A DNA stretch of 64,000 nt from Gammaproteobacteria bacterium (GTDB lineage: Bacteria > Pseudomonadota > Gammaproteobacteria > Xanthomonadales > SZUA-36). Shown here piece by piece: positions 6,435-15,168 of this stretch. The notes under the pieces were generated by a model. It saw only the letters and a program-made list of their open reading frames with translations. It was not told the origin of the DNA and searched no databases. A program made the translations under genes and the position numbers. Location: assembly GCA_024279945.1 (NCBI GenBank), contig JAJRRA010000048.1, positions 1-64,000 of the forward strand, in the 5' to 3' direction. Every line of letters starts with the position of its first letter. Position 1 is the stretch's first letter.

Positions 6435-7634
6435 TCACACGATCTGTTTCGCCTTCATATTTTTCAGTTCTTCTGGCGTGATACCGATTTCCGCCAGCAC
6501 TTCGGCCGTGTGCGCCGAAAGCCTGGGCGGCGGGGAAGTGATTTCTCCCTGCGTCTGCTCAAATTTCGCGGTCAAGGTGAACAACGGAATGGTGCCCACC
6601 CCTTCCACCGGAACATCCTGCAGTACCCCGCGATGCTGTACCTGTGGCTGCTTCAAGGCGTCCTCGAGGCTCAGAATTTCGCCACAGGGCACGTTCCCGG
6701 CATTGAGCAGTTCCACCCACTCACCGGTATCGCGCTCTGCCAGTTTTGCCTCCAGCAGGGGGGTCAAATCCTTGCGATTTTGCTTGCGGGTATCACGCTC
6801 CTTAAAGCGTCGGTCCGTTTTGAGCTCCGGCAGTTCGAGCGCATCGCAAACCGCTTCCCACTGCTCCTGCTTGTTGGCGGCGATATTGATGTGGCCGTCC
6901 CCGGTGCGGAAAACACCGGACGGCGCGGCAGTGAAGTTGTCGTTGCCCATCGGCACCGGCTGGCGCTTGCCAATCAGCAGGTTCGCCGCCACCCAGCCCA
7001 TCAGCGGCATAATGGAGTCAAGCATGGCCACATCGATAAACTGGCCCTTGCCGGTACGCTCGCGGTGGTAAAGAGCCGACATGACGGCGAAGGCGGCATT
7101 TAAGCCGCCCACCGTGTCACAAACGGGAAATCCGGTGCGCAGCGGATTCAGACGTTCGTCACCGTTAACCGACATCTCGCCGCTCAATCCCTGGATGATC
7201 TGGTCGTAAGCCGGTTTCAGCGCATCGGGCCCGGTTTGACCGAAGCCTGAAATAGCGCAGTAGACCAGGCGCGGGTTGATCTCCCTGAGTACATCGTAAT
7301 CAAGCCCCAGGCGTTTCATCACGCCGGGGCGGAAATTTTCCACCAGCACATCGGCTGTCTTCACCAGCTTTTTGAAAATCTCCTTGCCTTCGGCCGACTC
7401 GGTGTTGAGCGTGACCGACTTCTTGTTCGAGTTCTGCGCCAGGAAACTGGTCCCCATCAGTTGCTCATTCAACTCGGGAAGGTTGCCGAGCTTGCGCGCC
7501 AGATCGCCGCCCCGGGGATTTTCTATCTTGATCACATCGGCCCCCAGCAAGGCAAGGTGCAAGGTGGCAAAAGGTCCGGCCAGTACGTTGGTCAGGTCGA
7601 GAACCCGTACGCCCTTGAGCATCGGCTCACTCAT
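6435..7634 (-). CDS. CaiB/BaiF family (class III) CoA-transferase
   Basis: This 399-residue protein has the interlocked-dimer CoA-transferase fold. The N-terminus LKGVRVLDLTNVLAGPFATLHLALLGADVIKIE is diagnostic, and Asp173 (FPVCDTVGG) sits where the family's catalytic Asp forms the mixed anhydride. Family members move CoA between dicarboxylates, for example succinyl-CoA:citramalate CoA-transferase. The start overlaps the stop of the lyase gene by four bases, so the two are made together. Together they look like an activation-and-cleavage pair: acid to acyl-CoA, then acyl-CoA to two products. Specificity is inferred only from context. Confidence 0.92.
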   Translation of the reverse strand: MSEPMLKGVRVLDLTNVLAGPFATLHLALLGADVIKIENPRGGDLARKLGNLPELNEQLMGTSFLAQNSNKKSVTLNTESAEGKEIFKKLVKTADVLVENFRPGVMKRLGLDYDVLREINPRLVYCAISGFGQTGPDALKPAYDQIIQGLSGEMSVNGDERLNPLRTGFPVCDTVGGLNAAFAVMSALYHRERTGKGQFIDVAMLDSIMPLMGWVAANLLIGKRQPVPMGNDNFTAAPSGVFRTGDGHINIAANKQEQWEAVCDALELPELKTDRRFKERDTRKQNRKDLTPLLEAKLAERDTGEWVELLNAGNVPCGEILSLEDALKQPQVQHRGVLQDVPVEGVGTIPLFTLTAKFEQTQGEITSPPPRLSAHTAEVLAEIGITPEELKNMKAKQIV

Positions 7635-8566
7635 TCTGTCTCCTTTTTTTGCCCGGTTTCTTGCCCGACCCTGTGCAAAGGTCCGGTTTTGTGGACGCAG
7701 CCCGGCATGTCGCGGTCAAAATACTTTGCCACATCACGAGCCAGAGTGATCAACTGAGCGAGATCCACATCCTGACGCTGCCCCTGCAACTGCAAAGCAT
7801 GCACAAAATCTTCGGTGGCCACATTTCCCGCCGCCACCCGGGTGAACGGACAGCCCCCCAGGCCCGCAAACGAGGTCTCAAATAAGCTCACGCCTGAACG
7901 CAAGGCGGTCAGGATATTGGCCATACCGAGTCCGTAGGTGTTGTGGAAGTGGCAAGTGATCTCAACGCTGGGGTCGAGTTTGAATACAGCGGCAAACAGG
8001 CGCTCGACCTGATCCGGAAAAGCATGGCCGGCGGTATCCGCCAGGCTGATGTTGCGCAGGCCGGCCTCCAGGTACGCCGCTACCATGGTGAGTACGCGTT
8101 CTTCGGCAATCGGGCCTTCAAAACCGCAACCAAAGGCTGATTGCACGGAAACCTGTACTTTCTTTCCCGCCGCCAGCGCCTGCTGCGCCGAGCCGATGAT
8201 GCGGCGGGTGGCCTCGCTGCTGGACATACCCGTGTTCTTCATACTGTGGGTTTCGCTGGCCGAAGCACCCAGGCAAAACATCTCGACCCCGCACTCCAGG
8301 CCACGCTCCAGGCCCCGTTCATTGAGCACCAGGCCGGACAGGACAACCGAAGATGTCTTGTCGCGCCTGAGCCGTCGGAACAGTTCATCGGTATCGGCCA
8401 TCTGCGGGACTTTTACCGGGTGAACGAAGGAACCCACCTGGATGATGTCCACTCCGGAGGTAACAGCCTGGCGAATCCAGCCTTCCTTGATTTCCAGCGG
8501 GACAACTTCCCGCTCCATTTGCAGGCCATCACGAAGGCCTACTTCGTGAATGACGATGCGCGTCAT
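7631..8566 (-). CDS. HMG-CoA lyase family enzyme (possible citramalyl-CoA lyase)
   Basis: This 311-residue TIM-barrel protein starts IHEVGLRDGLQ, the HMGL signature, with the metal-binding Asp13, HFHNTYG (His206, His208) and the loop AGLGGCPF with catalytic Cys239. HMG-CoA lyase cleaves 3-hydroxy-3-methylglutaryl-CoA to acetoacetate and acetyl-CoA; relatives cleave (R)-citramalyl-CoA to pyruvate and acetyl-CoA. Beside a CaiB transferase and an aconitase-type hydratase, the citramalyl-CoA reaction is the more economical guess. Leucine degradation is the alternative, but no isovaleryl-CoA or methylcrotonyl-CoA genes are in the window. Confidence 0.88.
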   Translation of the reverse strand: MTRIVIHEVGLRDGLQMEREVVPLEIKEGWIRQAVTSGVDIIQVGSFVHPVKVPQMADTDELFRRLRRDKTSSVVLSGLVLNERGLERGLECGVEMFCLGASASETHSMKNTGMSSSEATRRIIGSAQQALAAGKKVQVSVQSAFGCGFEGPIAEERVLTMVAAYLEAGLRNISLADTAGHAFPDQVERLFAAVFKLDPSVEITCHFHNTYGLGMANILTALRSGVSLFETSFAGLGGCPFTRVAAGNVATEDFVHALQLQGQRQDVDLAQLITLARDVAKYFDRDMPGCVHKTGPLHRVGQETGQKKETE

Positions 8567-8584
8567 GAATTCCTCACCCGATGA

Positions 8585-9706
8585 TCAGAGCTTCGCGGTG
8601 ATGGCTGCGGCCATCTCGATGGTGCTGTCTGAACCGCCCATGTCGTAGGTGCGCGCCTTGCCCTCACGCACCACGGTGGCGACAGCATCCTCAATCTTTT
8701 GTGCGGCATCCGTCTCACCCAGCCAGTCGAGCATCATTTTGGCAGTCATAATGGTGGCAATCGGGTTGACCTTGTATTGTCCGGCGTACTTGGGGGCCGA
8801 ACCGTGGGTCGGCTCAAACACCGCCAGTTTCTCGCCCATATTTCCGGAACAGCCAAAACCCAATCCGCCGACCATTTGTGCACACAGGTCGGAAACGATG
8901 TCGCCATAAAGGTTCGGCGCCACCAGTACATCGTAGTTGAACGGGTTTTTGATCAACCACATGGTCATGGCGTCAATATTGGCATCGTCCATGGCGATAT
9001 CCGGGAAATCCTTCGCGACCTGGTGTGCCGTTTCCAGGAAAAGGCCATCGGTGGCGCGCACGACGTTGGCCTTGTGCACCACGGTGACCTTCTTGCGCTT
9101 GAACTTGCGGGCAAACTCAAAGGCGGCGCGGATGATTCGTTCGGAGCCTTGCCTTGTATTAATTTTGCAGGAAATCGCGTACTGATCACCGGGCAGATCT
9201 TTGAACGCGCTGAACGCCGGCGCCTGCTCGGACAACAGGTCTCGCAGTGAATCCGGGACGGGGTTGAATTCAACACCTGAATACAGATCCTCGGTGTTCT
9301 CACGGAAAATAACCAGATCAATGCCCTCGCGGTAGTTAAGCGGATTTTGCGGATAGGCCTTGCACGGCCGCAGGCACACATAGAGGTCGAAAAGTTGGCG
9401 CATGCGCACGATCGGTGAACGGTAGCTCAGACCCTGCCCCTGCAAAGCGGGCGCCAGTTCCTTTTCTGCATCCTTTACCGGCTTTGAAGTGATGGCGCCA
9501 AACATCGCGGCATCTACATTATTCAGGAGGTCAATCGTGCGGGCGGGAAACGCATCACCCTCGTTGCACCAAAACTCCCAGCCAATGTCACCGTGAATGT
9601 ACTCAGCGTCAAAACCGACACGGTCAAGCACCATCCGCGCCGCTTCCATCACCTCTATACCGACACCATCTCCGGGCAACCAGGCGATCCTGTAATTCCT
9701 GCCCAT
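8585..9706 (-). CDS. Isocitrate/isopropylmalate-family dehydrogenase
   Basis: This 373-residue beta-decarboxylating dehydrogenase carries WLPGDGVGIEV (N-terminal glycine turn), SYRSPIVRMRQLFDLYVCLRP (substrate arginines), RENTEDLYSGVEF, VVHKANVVRATDG (catalytic Lys), NLYGDIVSDLCAQMVGGLGF (metal Asp residues) and EPTHGSAPKYAG (cofactor loop). It oxidises a 2-hydroxy-3-carboxy acid and releases CO2. I chose the ATG at 9706, 20 codons inside the longest frame, because AGGAGG precedes it by 7 bases and the family starts there. It is the first gene of the operon; 3-methylmalate or isocitrate-like acids are possible substrates. Confidence 0.9.
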   Translation of the reverse strand: MGRNYRIAWLPGDGVGIEVMEAARMVLDRVGFDAEYIHGDIGWEFWCNEGDAFPARTIDLLNNVDAAMFGAITSKPVKDAEKELAPALQGQGLSYRSPIVRMRQLFDLYVCLRPCKAYPQNPLNYREGIDLVIFRENTEDLYSGVEFNPVPDSLRDLLSEQAPAFSAFKDLPGDQYAISCKINTRQGSERIIRAAFEFARKFKRKKVTVVHKANVVRATDGLFLETAHQVAKDFPDIAMDDANIDAMTMWLIKNPFNYDVLVAPNLYGDIVSDLCAQMVGGLGFGCSGNMGEKLAVFEPTHGSAPKYAGQYKVNPIATIMTAKMMLDWLGETDAAQKIEDAVATVVREGKARTYDMGGSDSTIEMAAAITAKL

Positions 9707-9855
9707 ACCGCGAACCTCCTTAACGACATTGCGAGTGACAGTACACCTGCCGGCTGATGGCGTCATTGATATTAATCAAATGCTGCAATTGAGCTGCCGG
9801 CTGACCGACTGTAAGCAGACCAATGGAAAAAAATGACAGTTTTTGATTTATGTCA

Positions 9856-9884
9856 ATTGAAGAGGGAAATATTGGCCCCTATAT
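9856..9884 (+). promoter_or_regulatory. Heat-shock (sigma-32) type promoter of hsp20
   Basis: A -35 element ATTGAAG (9856-9862) is followed after 13 bases by CCCCTATAT (9876-9884). The E. coli sigma-32 consensus is CTTGAAA, 11-16 bases, CCCCATnT. The match is strong and the gene behind it is a small heat-shock protein. The predicted leader of about 125 bases contains GCCTCC near 9950, which could pair with the AAGGAGG ribosome site at about 10003-10010. Confidence 0.72.
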
Positions 9885-10016
9885 TCTGTGGCGTGATGGG
9901 TGAAGTCGTCGGAATGGACATGCCCAGGCAGAGCAAAGGCAAGTGCCTCCGAGAGACGTGCTACCCATCGTTTCAGTTGTTTTTATTCTGTTGATCGAAT
10001 GAAAAGGAGGTGCAAA

Positions 10017-10538
10017 ATGACACTGAAGCAAATTATTCCCTGGCGCTGGGGTGGATTGAGAACCCTGGAAGAGGAAGATCGTCCGTTTGAATCGTTTTTT
10101 CACGGAATGGACGCTCTCCAAAAGCAAATGGATCTTCTTTTCGAGGATTTCTGGAAAGGCAGCGGACATTCCTCCTTGATGTCCAACCCCAGGAATTTCG
10201 CCCTGGTGAATCCCCGTCTTGATGAGACAGAGGACGACAAGGCCTTTCATGTCAAAATTGAATTGCCGGGCATGGATCAGGAGGATGTCGATATTACTTT
10301 GTCTGATGGCCTGCTCATCATCCGCGGGGAAAAGAAGCAAGAGGAAGAAGATCGCGGTAAGGACTTCTACCGGAGTGAGCGCACTTTCGGCGCATTCCGC
10401 CGTACACTGCCTATCCCGGTAGATGTTGATGAATCCAAAATTGAGGCTTCATTCAAGAAAGGGGTTTTGAACATCACACTTCCGAAAACCGAAGAAGCCA
10501 AAAGGAAAATCAAACACATCACTGTAAAAGCAGCCTAG
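10017..10538 (+). CDS. Small heat-shock protein, Hsp20/IbpA family
   Basis: This 173-residue protein has an alpha-crystallin domain over roughly residues 65-165 (VNPRLDETEDDKAFHVKIELPGM..., then FRRTLPIPVDVDESKIEASFKKGVLNITLPK). The A-x-x-x-n-GvL motif of the family appears as SFKKGVLNI. It is an ATP-independent holdase that binds unfolding proteins in the cytoplasm. The start is the ATG after AAAGGAGGTGCAAA; an upstream in-frame ATG at 9900 lacks a ribosome site and lies at the transcription start. The N-terminal aromatic segment (residues 20-45) fits substrate binding. Confidence 0.93.
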   Translation: MTLKQIIPWRWGGLRTLEEEDRPFESFFHGMDALQKQMDLLFEDFWKGSGHSSLMSNPRNFALVNPRLDETEDDKAFHVKIELPGMDQEDVDITLSDGLLIIRGEKKQEEEDRGKDFYRSERTFGAFRRTLPIPVDVDESKIEASFKKGVLNITLPKTEEAKRKIKHITVKAA

Positions 10539-10554
10539 GTAAAGGCTCTTATCC

Positions 10555-10588
10555 GGACGCGTGCCCTGTTGCAAGAGGGCACGCGTCC
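10555..10588 (+). terminator. Hairpin after hsp20
   Basis: GGACGCGTGCCCT (10555-10567) pairs with AGGGCACGCGTCC (10576-10588) around an 8-base loop, a 13-base-pair GC-rich stem. Only a short T stretch follows (CATTTT), so it may be a weak terminator or a stabilising 3' end. Confidence 0.7.
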
Positions 10589-10744
10589 GCTCATTTTGGC
10601 CGCAGCAGGCTGCGTGTCCCCTACCCGCCTCAACAGTCTTATTGCGTCTAATCTGAAGTGATTAAATCACACGAACAATACAGACGAATTCCTGAAAATC
10701 CTTCATACTGCTTTGCTTAAGCAGTGGCCCGGGAGCGATGAGCA

Positions 10745-12199
10745 ATGAATACCGTTTTGAAAGACGATCAGGACAGTCATAATGGCGAAATGGCTGTTGA
10801 ACTGACTGCCTGCCTGGAACGGCAGCGCCAAGCCTATTTCGCTGAACCCAACCCGGATTATGTGCAACGGAAGCAGGATCTGCTGTCACTGAAACGGATG
10901 ATCAGTGACAACCGGGAAGAGATCAGCCGCGCCATCAACCGGGATTATGGAAACCGCTCGCGCCACGAGACTCTGCTGGCCGAAATTATCGTGGTCATTG
11001 ACGGCATCAACTTTGCGCTCAAACACCTGAAACACTGGATGAAAACCCAACGGCGTGAGATTGATTTTGCCCTCTATCCGGGTGCAAAAAATCGGGTCAT
11101 TCCACAGCCGCTCGGTGTTGTGGGAGTTATCGTGCCCTGGAATTTCCCGATCCAGTTGTCCTTCACACCACTGACTTATATTTTTGCGTCCGGCAATCGC
11201 GCAATGGTGAAAATGTCGGAAAATTCCCGCCATTTGTCCCACTTGTTGATCAACCTGGCGCCGGATTATTTTCCACCGGAAAAGCTCTCCTTCTTTGAAG
11301 AAACCGGCCGGGTCGGCATCGAGTTTGCCCAATTGCCGTTTGACCATTTGTTGTTTACCGGTTCAGGCACCACCGGCAAGGCGGTGATGGCCTCGGCCGC
11401 AAAAAACCTGACGCCGGTCACGCTGGAACTCGGTGGCAAATCCCCAGCGGTTATCGCAGCCGACTACCCGCTGCAAACAGCCGTTGAGCGCATCATGTTC
11501 GCCAAGCTGTTCAACGCCGGCCAGGTTTGTGTGAACGTGGACTATGTCTTCGTGTCCGAAGACCGAATCGACGAGTTCGTCGAAGGCGCCCGGGCCTGGG
11601 TTGGCAAGCACTGCCCGGACATCAACAGCCCGGACTATACCGCCATTATCGATCAGCGAGCGCTGGATCGGCTCAATGAAAGCCTGGCCGATGCTACCCA
11701 GCGCGGTGCAACACTCGTCAACCTGACCCCGGGGCAGAAATCAGCTCCGGGCATGCGGAAATTTCCTCCCCACCTGGTATTGAACCTGTCAGACGATATG
11801 ATCCTTCTGCAACGCGAAATATTCGGCCCAATCCTGCCGATTATTCCCTACCGGGATCCGCAAGAGGTGCTGGACTACATCAACCGGCGCAACCGCCCGC
11901 TGGCATTCTATCCGTTTACAAACGACCGCAAATTGCAGGCATTTTATCTGGACCGCGTTATGTCCGGTGGCTCCTGTGTCAATGACGCCCTGCTCCACCC
12001 CGGCCAGCACGACCTGCCGTTTGGTGGTGTCGGCGCCAGCGGCATGGGGCATTACCATGGCTATGAGGGTTTCGCCACCTTCTCGAAACTGCGCCCGGTC
12101 TTTTACCAGGCACGATTCAGCGCACTGAAATTTCTCGCGCCACCCTACGGAAAACTGGCCAACAGCATGATAAACCTAATCCTTAAGATAAAGTTATAG
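10745..12199 (+). CDS. Aldehyde dehydrogenase (coniferyl/benzaldehyde type)
   Basis: This 484-residue NAD(P)-dependent aldehyde dehydrogenase is of the class-3 group that includes coniferyl aldehyde dehydrogenase. Catalytic residues are Glu228 in TLELGGKSP and Cys262 in FNAGQVCVN; the oxyanion Asn is in VPWNFP. The C-terminus (MINLILKIKL) is hydrophobic, as in membrane-associated class-3 enzymes. It opens a plus-strand run with a 2-hydroxyacid dehydrogenase and a 2-oxoacid decarboxylase, so a simple role is oxidation of the aldehyde released by that decarboxylase. GGGAG precedes the ATG. Confidence 0.9.
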   Translation: MNTVLKDDQDSHNGEMAVELTACLERQRQAYFAEPNPDYVQRKQDLLSLKRMISDNREEISRAINRDYGNRSRHETLLAEIIVVIDGINFALKHLKHWMKTQRREIDFALYPGAKNRVIPQPLGVVGVIVPWNFPIQLSFTPLTYIFASGNRAMVKMSENSRHLSHLLINLAPDYFPPEKLSFFEETGRVGIEFAQLPFDHLLFTGSGTTGKAVMASAAKNLTPVTLELGGKSPAVIAADYPLQTAVERIMFAKLFNAGQVCVNVDYVFVSEDRIDEFVEGARAWVGKHCPDINSPDYTAIIDQRALDRLNESLADATQRGATLVNLTPGQKSAPGMRKFPPHLVLNLSDDMILLQREIFGPILPIIPYRDPQEVLDYINRRNRPLAFYPFTNDRKLQAFYLDRVMSGGSCVNDALLHPGQHDLPFGGVGASGMGHYHGYEGFATFSKLRPVFYQARFSALKFLAPPYGKLANSMINLILKIKL

Positions 12200-12213
12200 A
12201 ATACTGATATATA

Positions 12214-13608
12214 ATGAATAGTCTTATTTCAAAAATGAAACAAATTGTAGGCGCCAGGGGCATCCTCCTCGGTGCAGACGTTCGCAGCCGCTCAGACTTC
12301 TGGCCCCCAACGGGAGGGTGTCAGGCCAAAGCCCTGCTGCGCCCGGCCACGACCCGTGAAGTCTCGGAAATCCTGAAACTGTGTCATGCCGAAGGCCAGA
12401 CTGTTGTCACCCATGGCGGCCTGACCGGCCTGGTCGGCGGGGCCCGGGCTTGCGAGGACGACCTGGTGCTTTCCATGGAGCGCATGACCGACATCGCAGC
12501 CGTTGACGTCATTAATCGCACGATAAGCGTGGAAGCCGGCGTGCCTCTGCAGAAGGTTCAGGAGGCAGCAGAAGCGGCTGACCTGCTGTTTCCACTGGAT
12601 CTGGGCGCTCGCGGTAGCGCCACCATCGGGGGAACCATCTCTACCAATGCGGGCGGTAACAGTGTTATCCGTTACGGGATGATGCGTAATCAATTACTGG
12701 GCGTTGAGGCGGTGCTGGCCGATGGCACAATCATCTCGTCACTCAAAGGCGTCATCAAAAACAACACCGGCTACGACCTCAAGCAATTATTTATCGGCTC
12801 TGAAGGAACGCTGGGCGTTGTCACCCGGGCCGTGCTGCGCCTTCGCCCCTTGCCACGCTCATGCAATACCGCCCTGGTTGCGATTGATGATTTCGAACGC
12901 CTCGGGCGCTTCCTGCGGGACATGGATTCAGCACTCGGTGGCACCCTCAGCGCCTACGAGGTCCTGTGGAACGATTTCTACCGCCTGATCGTGGCTAATA
13001 GTGATCGTCATGGCTTGCCTCTGGGCCCGGACCATGAGTTTTACGTACTGATCGAGTCAACCGGTGGGCATGAGGATGCCGACAAAGCCCGCTTTGAAGC
13101 CGCACTGGAAGAAGCGCTGGAGCAAGAACTGATCGTGGATGCGGTAGTTGCACAAAGCAAACAGCAACGTGAAGACCTTTGGGCGATTCGCGATGACATT
13201 GAAAGCCTGGCCAAAAAACTGTTCCCCCCGATCACTTATGACATCAGCCTGGGGATCCCACAGATGGATGACTACGTCAGCGAAGTCCGACAACAACTGA
13301 CCGAGCACTGGCCTGATTCTCACATGGTGGCTTTTGGTCACCTCGGTGACGGCAATATTCATCTGGTCATCACCGTCGGCAGCCTGGAAACAGATGAAGT
13401 CCACGCGGTAAACGAAATCGTTTACACGGCCCTGGGCCGTCGCCAGGGCGTCATTTCAGCGGAACACGGTATTGGCCTGGATAAACGGGAATACCTGAAA
13501 CACTCACGCAGCGCCGAGGAAATCGCGCTGATGAAAACCATCAAACAGGCACTTGACCCCAGGGGCATACTCAACCCCAACAAAATCTTCGAGGTAGTTT
13601 CGTCATGA
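12214..13608 (+). CDS. FAD-linked D-2-hydroxyacid dehydrogenase (GlcD/Dld family)
   Basis: This 464-residue flavoprotein has a PCMH/VAO-type FAD domain in the first 220 residues (RPATTREVSEILKLCHAEG, THGGLTGLVGGA, GARGSATIGGTISTNAGG, GSEGTLGVVTRAVLRLRP) and a FAD-oxidase C-terminal cap with the metal-binding FGHLGDGNIHL and AEHGIGLDKREYL. The family oxidises D-lactate, D-2-hydroxyglutarate, glycolate or D-mandelate and passes electrons to quinone, cytochrome or ETF. Its stop overlaps the start of the next gene (ATGA at 13605), so its 2-oxoacid product probably feeds the ThDP enzyme. Confidence 0.9.
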   Translation: MNSLISKMKQIVGARGILLGADVRSRSDFWPPTGGCQAKALLRPATTREVSEILKLCHAEGQTVVTHGGLTGLVGGARACEDDLVLSMERMTDIAAVDVINRTISVEAGVPLQKVQEAAEAADLLFPLDLGARGSATIGGTISTNAGGNSVIRYGMMRNQLLGVEAVLADGTIISSLKGVIKNNTGYDLKQLFIGSEGTLGVVTRAVLRLRPLPRSCNTALVAIDDFERLGRFLRDMDSALGGTLSAYEVLWNDFYRLIVANSDRHGLPLGPDHEFYVLIESTGGHEDADKARFEAALEEALEQELIVDAVVAQSKQQREDLWAIRDDIESLAKKLFPPITYDISLGIPQMDDYVSEVRQQLTEHWPDSHMVAFGHLGDGNIHLVITVGSLETDEVHAVNEIVYTALGRRQGVISAEHGIGLDKREYLKHSRSAEEIALMKTIKQALDPRGILNPNKIFEVVSS

Positions 13609-15164
13609 ACGGCGCAGAACGATTACTGGAAACCCTGATAGAAAGTGGTGTCGAACTATGTTTCGCCAACCCGGGCACATCGGAAATGCAACTGGTTTCC
13701 GCCATTGGCAACAGTGAGAAAATGCGTGCGGTTCTGTGTCTTTTCGAGGGCGTCGTTTCCGGCGCAGCCGATGGCTATGCCCGCATGAGCGACAAGCCGG
13801 CGCTGACCCTGCTGCATCTCGGCTCCGGTTTTGCCAACAGCATGGCCAATCAGCACAATGCAATGCGCGCCCATGTTCCACTACTCAACGTCGTTGGCGA
13901 CCACGCCACCTACCATTTGAAATACGACGCCCCACTGACCTCGGATGTCCCCGCTCACGCCCGCATCAGTTCAGACTGGACCCACGTATCCGAATCTGCT
14001 GACGACCTTGCCGCAGCGGGCGCCCAGGCCGTGCAGGCAACGTTGAAAGGATGGGGAAAGATCGCAACCCTGATTGCACCGGCCAACCATGCCTGGGAAG
14101 AATCCACACAGGTAGCGCCCGTGCTGAGCAGTCCTGAACTTGAAGAGGTATCCGCCGGCACGCTATCCGATATTGCTGCTGCTTTGTCCAACGGCAAAAC
14201 CACGGCGCTGTTTATGGGTGGACGGGCGTTACGCGAGGAATGCCTGCACGCAGCGGGTCGTATTGCCCGCGCCTGTGGCGCGCGTATCCTGTGTGAAACC
14301 TTTCCCGCTCGCCTGCAACGCGGCGCTGGGCGCGTGGTGGTTGAGCGCCTGCCCTACTTTGCAGAACAGGCGGCGGAACTTCTGAGCGATTTTGAACAAC
14401 TCATCCTGGTGGGTGCCAGTGCACCGGTGTCGTTTTTTGCCTACCCCGGCAAGAAGAGTTGGCTGACACCCGATAGCTGTGAAGTCATCAAACTGGCCGG
14501 CGTCGATGAGGATGTACTCGGTGCGCTGGAAAGTGTGGCCGAGGCGATGGCCGCAAGCGAAGCGCCTGAAACTGCCTCAGCCGTGGCGGAGCAAACCACC
14601 CCGGTTGGTGATCTCACGCCGCTGGCCATTGCTCAAACCCTGAACCAGTTCATGCCGGAAAATGCAATTGTTTCAGACGAGGCGGCCACCTGTGGGCTGG
14701 CCATGTTTCCGGCCACGGAAAATGCACCGCCGCATGACTGGCTGACCATCACCGGAGGCGCCATCGGCCAGGGTCTGCCGCTGAGCCTGGGTGCGGCCCT
14801 TGCCTGCCCGGAGCGCAAAGTTATTGCCCTGCAGGCTGATGGCAGCGCCATGTATACCGTTCAGGCCTTGTGGTCGATGGCCCGTGAGAACACGGATGTC
14901 ACCGTGGTCATCATGAACAATCGCAGTTACGCCATCCTCAACATTGAACTGGCCCGGGTCGGAGCCGGGCAGGCAACGCCGAAAACCCTGTCGATGTTCG
15001 ATCTTTCCAGGCCGGATATCAACTGGGTGGATCTGGCTCAGGGGATGGGCGTTGCAGCGACGCGGGCTGACTCTGCTGAGGAGTTTCATCAACAATTTGC
15101 TGCTGCGATGGCAAGTCACGGGCCGCGCCTGATTGAAGCGATGGTAGTTCAGCAAATGCCCTGA
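13605..15164 (+). CDS. ThDP-dependent 2-oxoacid decarboxylase/acetolactate-synthase-like enzyme
   Basis: This 519-residue protein has the three-domain pyruvate-oxidase/decarboxylase fold. Glu48 (FEGVVSGAADGYARM) is the cofactor-activating acid, His71 lies in the active-site loop (LLHLGSGFANSM), and QADGSAMYTVQALWSMAREN...NN is the ThDP/Mg motif. Length and layout match benzoylformate decarboxylase (MdlC), although databases often call this group acetolactate synthase large subunit. No small regulatory subunit follows, which argues against branched-chain amino acid synthesis. Coupled to an upstream 2-hydroxyacid dehydrogenase and aldehyde dehydrogenase, a decarboxylase role is favoured. Confidence 0.85.
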   Translation: MNGAERLLETLIESGVELCFANPGTSEMQLVSAIGNSEKMRAVLCLFEGVVSGAADGYARMSDKPALTLLHLGSGFANSMANQHNAMRAHVPLLNVVGDHATYHLKYDAPLTSDVPAHARISSDWTHVSESADDLAAAGAQAVQATLKGWGKIATLIAPANHAWEESTQVAPVLSSPELEEVSAGTLSDIAAALSNGKTTALFMGGRALREECLHAAGRIARACGARILCETFPARLQRGAGRVVVERLPYFAEQAAELLSDFEQLILVGASAPVSFFAYPGKKSWLTPDSCEVIKLAGVDEDVLGALESVAEAMAASEAPETASAVAEQTTPVGDLTPLAIAQTLNQFMPENAIVSDEAATCGLAMFPATENAPPHDWLTITGGAIGQGLPLSLGAALACPERKVIALQADGSAMYTVQALWSMARENTDVTVVIMNNRSYAILNIELARVGAGQATPKTLSMFDLSRPDINWVDLAQGMGVAATRADSAEEFHQQFAAAMASHGPRLIEAMVVQQMP

Positions 15165-15168
15165 CGGA

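Noticed and set aside
5284-7071. 595-residue open frame on the plus strand
   Set aside because: It lies fully antisense to the LeuC-like and CaiB-like genes, whose catalytic motifs are intact. Its translation is rich in His, Arg and Gly without any domain; it is a shadow of GC-rich codons.
4617-9706. Leucine biosynthesis operon leuCDB
   Set aside because: There is no leuA; a CaiB transferase and an HMGL-type lyase are inside the operon with overlapping genes. The set fits catabolism of a branched dicarboxylate better.
13605-15164. Acetolactate synthase for branched-chain amino acids (ilvB/ilvG)
   Set aside because: No ilvN-type small subunit follows, and the gene is coupled to a 2-hydroxyacid dehydrogenase. 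A decarboxylase role is more likely, though not proven.
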